A DNA stretch of 39,064 nucleotides. Origin: CAZUTO01 sp964623085 (lineage in GTDB: Bacteria > Pseudomonadota > Gammaproteobacteria > Pseudomonadales > GM7GCV1). The notes under the pieces are model-generated. The model ran no database searches. It was not told the origin of the DNA and saw only the letters and a list, made by a program, of their open reading frames with translations. Made by a program: the position numbers and the translations under genes. This document shows, one piece after another, positions 34,732 to 39,064 of the stretch; position 1 is the stretch's first letter; each line of letters starts with the position of its first letter. The DNA lies in NCBI GenBank assembly GCA_964623085.1, contig CAZUTO010000019.1, forward strand, positions 1-39,064. Direction: 5' to 3'.

Positions 34732-35790
34732 CTATTGGCCGCGTTCGCGCAGGATAGCTCTATGCAGGCCTGCAATGTTGTCTGCTCGGCGATCCGCATA
34801 GAATTCCCACTCTGAATAGTCTTCCAGAAGCAACGATGCCTGAATTTGCTCAAGAGACTGCCCAGCATCAATGCCATTGCTGACGCCTTCTCTTAAATCC
34901 GACATGTACTGTTGGAGATCACGCACATTCTGCTGGGTTCCGAGCGAGCCATGGCTTGGAATGACAGTATCTGCGTCGAAGGCCAGTGCTGTATCAAAGG
35001 TGCGCTGGTTATCATCTTTTCCATACCAAGGAATCGTTGACCAAGGCATCGCTTTCAAGGTAATCACATCCACGACAAATAAAATGCTTTCTTCAGGAAA
35101 AAAGATGTAGGACATATCAGGTGCGTGATTGCCGCCAAAGTGATGCATCTCGACTACTTTGCCGCCAATCTCTAATCGATTGACGCCACCTTCATAGGTT
35201 TGCGTGGGAGCAACCACATCCCGGTAGTTATAGTTATAGGCTTCTTGGCCGGTGACTTTTTCATCTCCATTGGCGTCGATCTCGGCAAAGTTGTTACGTA
35301 ACTCGGAAGCACTTAAGTAGCCGTCGCCATTGCGATCCGATGATAAATATCTGCCAGTAAGTGGCTCGTCTGCATCAGCTGTAATTAGATCAAACGTGCT
35401 CTGGTGGGAAATGATTTCGGCACCGTCAAAAAAGGCAGCGCCAGATGCATGATCTTGGTGACCATGTGAATAGAGCACATGGCTGACAGTAGTATTAAAA
35501 TTAGATTCGATCTCACCCTTTACCCATTCAGCATTGCCCACATTCAATGGGTCAACTAAGACTGCGCCCTCTTCTGTCAGCATAATTAGGCCGGAGTGGC
35601 CATTGCTATGAAATCGATAAATATCGTCTTGGATATGCACAATAGAACGTTCTGTTCGCCCGTCCGTGAGGCTGCTAATGACTTTCGGTTGTGCGATGGG
35701 GTCATGCTGCGCATGTGCGAGCGCTGGACAGCTAGCAATATACATGGCGCAAACTGCTAATAACCAAGATAGGCAATCGGTAGGTTTCAT
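34732..35790 (-). CDS. Metallo-beta-lactamase-fold hydrolase with inserted EF-hand pair
   Basis: A secreted MBL-fold enzyme. ATG at 35790 has GGAG 8 nt upstream and gives a signal peptide ending near AHAQ (about residue 28); a longer reading from 35835 is unlikely. The zinc motif H-G-H-Q-D-H is at residues 109-114, with HH at 216-217, H222, D241 and H280 as further candidates. Between the first half and the GG-HH strand lies an insert with two EF-hand loops: D-R-N-G-D-G-Y-L-S-A-S-E at 152-163 (canonical 1,3,5,9,12 positions) and D-A-N-G-D-E-K-V-T-G-Q-E at 172-183. The insert suggests calcium dependence. Substrate is unknown. Confidence 0.9.
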   Translation of the reverse strand: MKPTDCLSWLLAVCAMYIASCPALAHAQHDPIAQPKVISSLTDGRTERSIVHIQDDIYRFHSNGHSGLIMLTEEGAVLVDPLNVGNAEWVKGEIESNFNTTVSHVLYSHGHQDHASGAAFFDGAEIISHQSTFDLITADADEPLTGRYLSSDRNGDGYLSASELRNNFAEIDANGDEKVTGQEAYNYNYRDVVAPTQTYEGGVNRLEIGGKVVEMHHFGGNHAPDMSYIFFPEESILFVVDVITLKAMPWSTIPWYGKDDNQRTFDTALAFDADTVIPSHGSLGTQQNVRDLQQYMSDLREGVSNGIDAGQSLEQIQASLLLEDYSEWEFYADRRADNIAGLHRAILRERGQ

Positions 35791-36221
35791 TAATCTTCTC
35801 CTTAACAAATGATGAGCCGCTAGATGATGAACCACTAGGGCTATGGCCTAAAACGCCACTAAATCAGTGTTTCATAAAGATCTCAAAGGTATTACACCTA
35901 TTGGGAGAAGCCGTTTCAAGATAAGTTGGCTAGATTAATAAAATAATAGGCTTTTGCATTGTTTAGTTAACCTGGCTTGCCCTAATTTGGTGATGTGCTT
36001 TAGATAATTAAGTGAGCAACGAAGTACGCATGGATGTGTGTCAGAACAAAAATCTAGCCAGTTTTCACTTTGTGGAACTTAGCTCACAGTTTTACTGTGA
36101 ACAGATCGTTGTTAGCAACTCCTGTGCTTACCGACTAGCCGTTAAAGTTTGCCGCAAGGCCCTCTCCACCACTAACCTTCTTTACATTCCTTCAAGCTTT
36201 ATTGAACAGCGACCTAAACCT
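35791..36221. promoter_or_regulatory. Divergent intergenic region, MBL hydrolase / CNB-EAL protein
   Basis: About 430 bp if the start at 36222 is right. An in-frame extension of the CNB-EAL reading frame back to a GTG at 36012 exists but shows no ribosome site and no domain. The MBL-proximal end contains the GGAG ribosome site of that gene. I saw no clear promoter or operator pattern. Confidence 0.35.
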
Positions 36222-37568
36222 ATGGATTTAATTAAAGACCAAGCGATATTCGATACTGACGAGTTTATCTTCCGCGAGGGAGATCCCGGTGACTACGCCT
36301 ACATCATAGATTCTGGCTGTGTGGAGGTGTCATCCGAGAAGGATGGCCGCCAAGTGGTCGTAGCGAGGTTGGCTAAAGGCGATATCCTAGGGGAAATGGC
36401 GATCATTGATCGTAAGCCACGAATGGCTTCCGCCAAAGCTATCGAACCTACCGTGGTTTTGCCTATTCCGCTTGATTACGTCACTCGAGAAGTTGAAGGG
36501 TCCGATCCAACGGTACGCCTGTTTTTACGATTGGTCGTAGCTAGGTATCGCGAGTTGAGCCAACGATTTGCACAGATTTTAGAAAATTTTTCATCTAATC
36601 AAGATGGAGCGAATAGCAAGCATAAAACGACAGGCGAGCATGATCTCGAAAGTACGGATGAACAGTTCGTTGAGATGCATAAGCGAATTGACTCCGTCGT
36701 TAAGGAAGCAGAACAAACCGATTTTAAGATGAGCTTCTGTGAGCAATCACTGGAGATGACAAAACAGCTCGTGGCTAAGGATCGAGCACTAAAATCTGCG
36801 CTGGCGAATGAAGAGTTCTGTTTACATTACCAGCCCATCTTAGATCTGAAATCAAACCAAATTATTGGCTGCGAAGCGCTAGTGCGCTGGAATCACCCGT
36901 CCGGCGAGCTCCTGTTCCCTGGCGATTTTCTCAGTCATGTTGAACGCAGCGGCCAGATCGTTGAGCTTGGCTATTGGATTGCCAAGGAAGCCTGCGAGTT
37001 TCAGCGTCGCATAAGCGAAGAGCACGGACGTGAGCTGACTATGAGTATCAACCTGTCTGGAAAGCAATTTGAGGATCAGGAGCTCGTACCTAAGCTGATA
37101 GCGATCATGGACGAAGCGGGCGTGAAGCGAGAAAAGATTAAATTCGAAATCACGGAAAGCCTATTGATTGACAATCCCGAGCTTGCATCAGAATCATTGA
37201 ATCAACTGATCTGTTCGGGCGCTAAGTTGGCTATTGATGATTTTGGTACGGGTTACTCGAGTTTTAGTTATCTCTGTCAGTTTTCATTCGATACCTTGAA
37301 GATAGATCGTACTTTTGTCGGTTCAATGGAGAGCCGCAAGAAAAGCGATCAAATTGTTAAGTCATTAATCCACCTTTCCCAAGGCCTTGGTATGGATGTT
37401 GTCGCCGAGGGCGTAGAGTCTGAAGTTGCCGCAGAGATGCTTGGGGATTACGACAGCGTGACAGCGCAGGGCTATTATTTCTCTCCGCCCGTAAGCGAGA
37501 GCGACTTCCTTGATGTGCTTGCCAACGAAAATGAGCTGGGTGAACAAGCGGCGTGCCTAAGCAAATAA
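36222..37568 (+). CDS. Cyclic-nucleotide-binding domain fused to EAL c-di-GMP phosphodiesterase
   Basis: A soluble two-domain signalling protein. The CNB domain (about residues 8-120) has FIFREGDPGDYAYII and the phosphate-binding cassette GEMAIIDRKPRMASA with the conserved Glu and Arg that hold cAMP or cGMP. A helical linker (about 125-205) follows. The EAL domain (about 205-440) keeps all motifs: CEALVRW, MSINLSGKQF, FEITESLL, IDDFGTGYSS, TLKIDRTFV and VAEGVES, so an active c-di-GMP phosphodiesterase is expected. Start at 36222 places the CNB right at the N-terminus; the alternative GTG at 36012 would add 70 residues of doubtful sequence. It stands alone. Confidence 0.9.
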   Translation: MDLIKDQAIFDTDEFIFREGDPGDYAYIIDSGCVEVSSEKDGRQVVVARLAKGDILGEMAIIDRKPRMASAKAIEPTVVLPIPLDYVTREVEGSDPTVRLFLRLVVARYRELSQRFAQILENFSSNQDGANSKHKTTGEHDLESTDEQFVEMHKRIDSVVKEAEQTDFKMSFCEQSLEMTKQLVAKDRALKSALANEEFCLHYQPILDLKSNQIIGCEALVRWNHPSGELLFPGDFLSHVERSGQIVELGYWIAKEACEFQRRISEEHGRELTMSINLSGKQFEDQELVPKLIAIMDEAGVKREKIKFEITESLLIDNPELASESLNQLICSGAKLAIDDFGTGYSSFSYLCQFSFDTLKIDRTFVGSMESRKKSDQIVKSLIHLSQGLGMDVVAEGVESEVAAEMLGDYDSVTAQGYYFSPPVSESDFLDVLANENELGEQAACLSK

Positions 37569-37747
37569 GCCAAATACTCTTATGAAGACAGTGAGCGCTT
37601 TCAGAGGTTTACGCGCTCTAAGTCATATTACCATTGATCCTTTGTTAAGTTGACACTTCACAAACGCTCTGCTCCAATGATCTGCTAGTTTGCCATCAGC
37701 TATATAAGGCTGGGGCGAAAGAATTAAATTGGGTGGAGAAACACATA

Positions 37748-38371
37748 ATGTATAAATTGGCTATTCTTTTTGCCGCAGCGACGATATCTACATTTTCGTC
37801 TGCGACAGTTATCCATGATGAAGCGCTTCTTGGCGATTTATCTAACGATCCTCTTGCTCCGACTTCGCTAACTTTTGGTGTTGGTTCTAATGAGATCTCA
37901 GGAACGGTAGTTAACACTAACGATACGCGTGATTATTTCACGTTTACCATTGGCGATGGCTTGGTACTGGATTCCATTGATCTAGTCTCCTACTTTGATG
38001 TCGACGGTAATCCTGCGGATGACGGTTTCGCGGCTATTAATGCTGGAACAACTACGACCCAACCAGCAGGCATGGGTGGTTCGGTTGATGCAGATTTTCT
38101 AGGCGGGGCGCATGTAGGCGCAGACCAACTGCCGGGAGCTGATAGATCTTTGGCAGCTGACTTAGCTGGCGCAGAAAATATCGGAACGACTTTTGACTTT
38201 CCTTTGACTGCTGGTGATTACTCCTTTCTGATACAGCAAACTGGTCCAGAAAATACTGGTTACACGCTTGATTTCGTTGTATCGCCAGTGCCACTGCCTG
38301 CAGCAGCATGGTTGTTTGTCTCTGGTTTGCTCGGGTTGTTTGGCGTTAAGCGGATGCGCTCATCAAGCTAA
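37748..38371 (+). CDS. Secreted protein with VPLPA-CTERM sorting tail
   Basis: A 207-residue surface protein. The signal peptide ends near SSA-TVI (about residue 19). The beta-rich domain has NDTRDYFTFTIGDG and AGDYSFLIQQTG, a pattern like bacterial pre-peptidase C-terminal (PPC) beta-sandwiches. The C-terminal VPLPAAAWLFVSGLLGLFG plus a basic end (VKRMRSSS) is the VPLPA-CTERM signal, an exosortase target. The ATG at 37748 has GGAG about 9 nt upstream; an in-frame GTG 15 nt earlier is less likely. A strong terminator follows directly. No exosortase is in the window. Confidence 0.88.
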   Translation: MYKLAILFAAATISTFSSATVIHDEALLGDLSNDPLAPTSLTFGVGSNEISGTVVNTNDTRDYFTFTIGDGLVLDSIDLVSYFDVDGNPADDGFAAINAGTTTTQPAGMGGSVDADFLGGAHVGADQLPGADRSLAADLAGAENIGTTFDFPLTAGDYSFLIQQTGPENTGYTLDFVVSPVPLPAAAWLFVSGLLGLFGVKRMRSSS

Positions 38372-38414
38372 ACTAGGCAGCACACATAGTAAACCGGTTT
38401 TCTATCGGTTTCTT

Positions 38415-38454
38415 AAAGGCAGCAAAGGTCTCTAGCGAGATGTTTGCTGCCTTT
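38415..38454 (+). terminator. Intrinsic terminator of the VPLPA-CTERM gene
   Basis: AAAGGCAGCAAA (38415-38426) pairs perfectly with TTTGCTGCCTTT (38443-38454); the loop itself contains TCTC-TAGC-GAGA. A T-run (TTTTTCGTTTTG) follows. A smaller hairpin AAACCG/CGGTTT (38391-38411) precedes it. Confidence 0.95.
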
Positions 38455-38480
38455 TTCGTTTTGTTTCTTGAATTTATATC

Positions 38481-38504
38481 TGGTGCCCAGAAGAGGACTT
38501 GAAC
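38481..38504 (-). other. tRNA 3'-end fragment (probable att half-site, tRNA-Leu-like)
   Basis: Read on the minus strand, the 24 nt comprise G, the T-loop TTCAAGT, the T-stem arm CCTCT, the acceptor arm TCTGGGC, a discriminator A and CCA. The part 5' of the T-loop (TTCTTG) cannot form the T-stem, and no D- or anticodon arm is present, so this is a truncated copy. Such copies arise when an integrative element inserts at a tRNA 3' end. The TTCAAGTC loop and a GCCCAGA acceptor fit tRNA-Leu best. Confidence 0.7.
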
Positions 38505-38852
38505 AAGAACCTTCTAACAACCGAAGATCAATAACTTAAATTTGGTCTGACTGGTGAGTTAATGAAGAAGTGTACCAGACCCTGTGCCAGATTTATCCGC
38601 TAGGTTTGGTTGGCGGAAAAGACTCAGGGTTCTGTGCCTTTCTCAAGGCTGACCATGGCACCTTTTTATCGATTGACCAGCATGTATCTGCAGCAGGCCA
38701 TGTAAGCTCGTAAAGTTCTCCTCAAAACGTTCCAGAGATCTTACTTCCTGGAGCCTATGGATATAGAAACGAGAGTGACTTAGTCACATGACTTTGTTGT
38801 CAAAAACTTACTAGAATTTCCTAATTACAAAACTCAATTGGGGAGGAGGATC
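38505..38852. other. Non-coding stretch between the tRNA fragment and the partial lipoprotein gene
   Basis: About 350 bp without a convincing gene. It holds two imperfect 12-bp direct repeats, TGTACCAGACCC (38571-38582) and TGTGCCAGATTT (38583-38594), and an inverted GGTCTG (38544-38549)/CAGACC (38576-38581). Close to an att-like sequence these could be integrase or excisionase arm sites. The ribosome site GGGAGGAGGA lies at its right end. Confidence 0.4.
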
Positions 38853-39064
38853 ATGCATCACTCGTTTAGGTCTTTATGTCTCGTAATAACAATGTGCATT
38901 GTCGCTTGTACAAACGTAGGCGATAAACCTGCTACATCTGGGGTTTTAGCCGAAGAAGCGAATGTACAACCAGATATTAATAACACGTATAAAGACCCGG
39001 ATCTCGATCCAGAGATGTGGGCCGAGCGATTTACTGGTGAAAGCCGAGAGGTCTTCGCACAACG
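38853..39064 (+). CDS. Lipoprotein resembling secreted class I SAM methyltransferases (partial, cut by the window edge)
   Basis: The first 70 codons of a gene that continues past the right edge. The ATG follows an unusually strong ribosome site (GGGAGGAGGA). The signal peptide ends in a lipobox IVAC (Cys about residue 19). After a linker, YKDPDLDPEMWAERF and TGESREVFAQR match the start of a family of exported, predicted SAM-dependent methyltransferases common in marine gammaproteobacteria. The catalytic GxGxG motif is outside the window, so the activity is only inferred from this N-terminal pattern. Confidence 0.6.
   Translation, partial: MHHSFRSLCLVITMCIVACTNVGDKPATSGVLAEEANVQPDINNTYKDPDLDPEMWAERFTGESREVFAQ

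Noticed and set aside
35791..35835. Longer start for the MBL hydrolase
   Set aside because: The added 15 residues (His/Leu/Arg-rich) lie over the GGAG ribosome site of the internal ATG, which leads straight into a signal peptide.
36012..36221. 70-residue N-terminal extension of the CNB-EAL protein from a GTG
   Set aside because: No ribosome site, no domain, and the CNB domain begins right after the internal ATG at 36222.
38481..38570. A complete tRNA-Leu gene on the minus strand
   Set aside because: Only the T-loop to CCA part is present; the upstream sequence forms no T-stem, anticodon arm or acceptor partner.

Overview
The window looks like chromosome of a free-living, probably marine gammaproteobacterium. 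The isocitrate lyase is the long pseudomonad-type form, the envelope genes are Gram-negative (TonB receptor, lipoproteins, Tat signal), and there are exosortase-type sorting tails (PEP-CTERM/VPLPA-CTERM) and families common in marine gammaproteobacteria (DUF6152, DUF1513, DUF3179, DUF4105, DUF3015). Base composition is moderate and even; I cannot place it below class level.

Layout. (1) 51-4912, minus strand: a four-gene exopolysaccharide operon with an undecaprenyl-phosphate sugar phosphotransferase, a WecG/TagA-type glycosyltransferase fused to a STAS-like domain, and two family-2 glycosyltransferases; it runs towards the left edge. (2) 5492-7090, plus: isocitrate lyase (aceA) with an AT-rich leader, ending at a bidirectional terminator. 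(3) 7157-17152, minus: a 10-kb cobalamin operon headed by a cobalamin riboswitch: btuB, cobO, cobQ, btuC-like, btuD-like, cobC, then two YbjQ-like proteins, an M48 protease and a glycosyltransferase-like protein, and finally btuF. Together these import corrinoid across both membranes and carry out part of adenosylcobalamin assembly; the four genes between cobC and btuF have no obvious B12 role. (4) 17683-18522, minus: a secreted protein with a PEP-CTERM-like tail. (5) 18972-21497, plus: a DUF6152 protein, a partner secreted protein and a Tat/lipobox DUF1513 protein. (6) 21537-25012: gamma-glutamyltransferase divergent from an AbgT-family transporter, suggesting use of gamma-glutamyl or aminobenzoyl-glutamate compounds. 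(7) 25009-31523, minus: a ZnuA-like protein lacking the usual His ligands and ending in a Gly/Met tail, an Amidohydrolase_3 enzyme, DUF4105, DUF3015, a periplasmic rhodanese and a small secreted protein. (8) 31752-37568: a possible beta-trefoil secreted protein, a nitroreductase, a DUF3179 protein, a metallo-beta-lactamase-fold hydrolase with an inserted EF-hand pair, and a cyclic-nucleotide-binding/EAL phosphodiesterase. (9) 37748-38371: a VPLPA-CTERM protein with a strong terminator. (10) 38481-39064: a 24-nt tRNA 3'-end remnant (likely tRNA-Leu) that looks like an integration scar, then the start of a lipoprotein resembling SAM-dependent methyltransferases, cut by the window edge.

Best leads for new biology: the WecG-STAS fusion, the metal-ligand-less ZnuA-like protein, the EF-hand insert in the MBL hydrolase, the YbjQ-YbjQ-M48-GT block inside a B12 operon, a terminator that swallows the start codon of the DUF4105 gene, and the att-like tRNA scar suggesting that a genomic island starts at the right edge. 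I found no CRISPR array, rRNA gene, complete tRNA gene or transposase.
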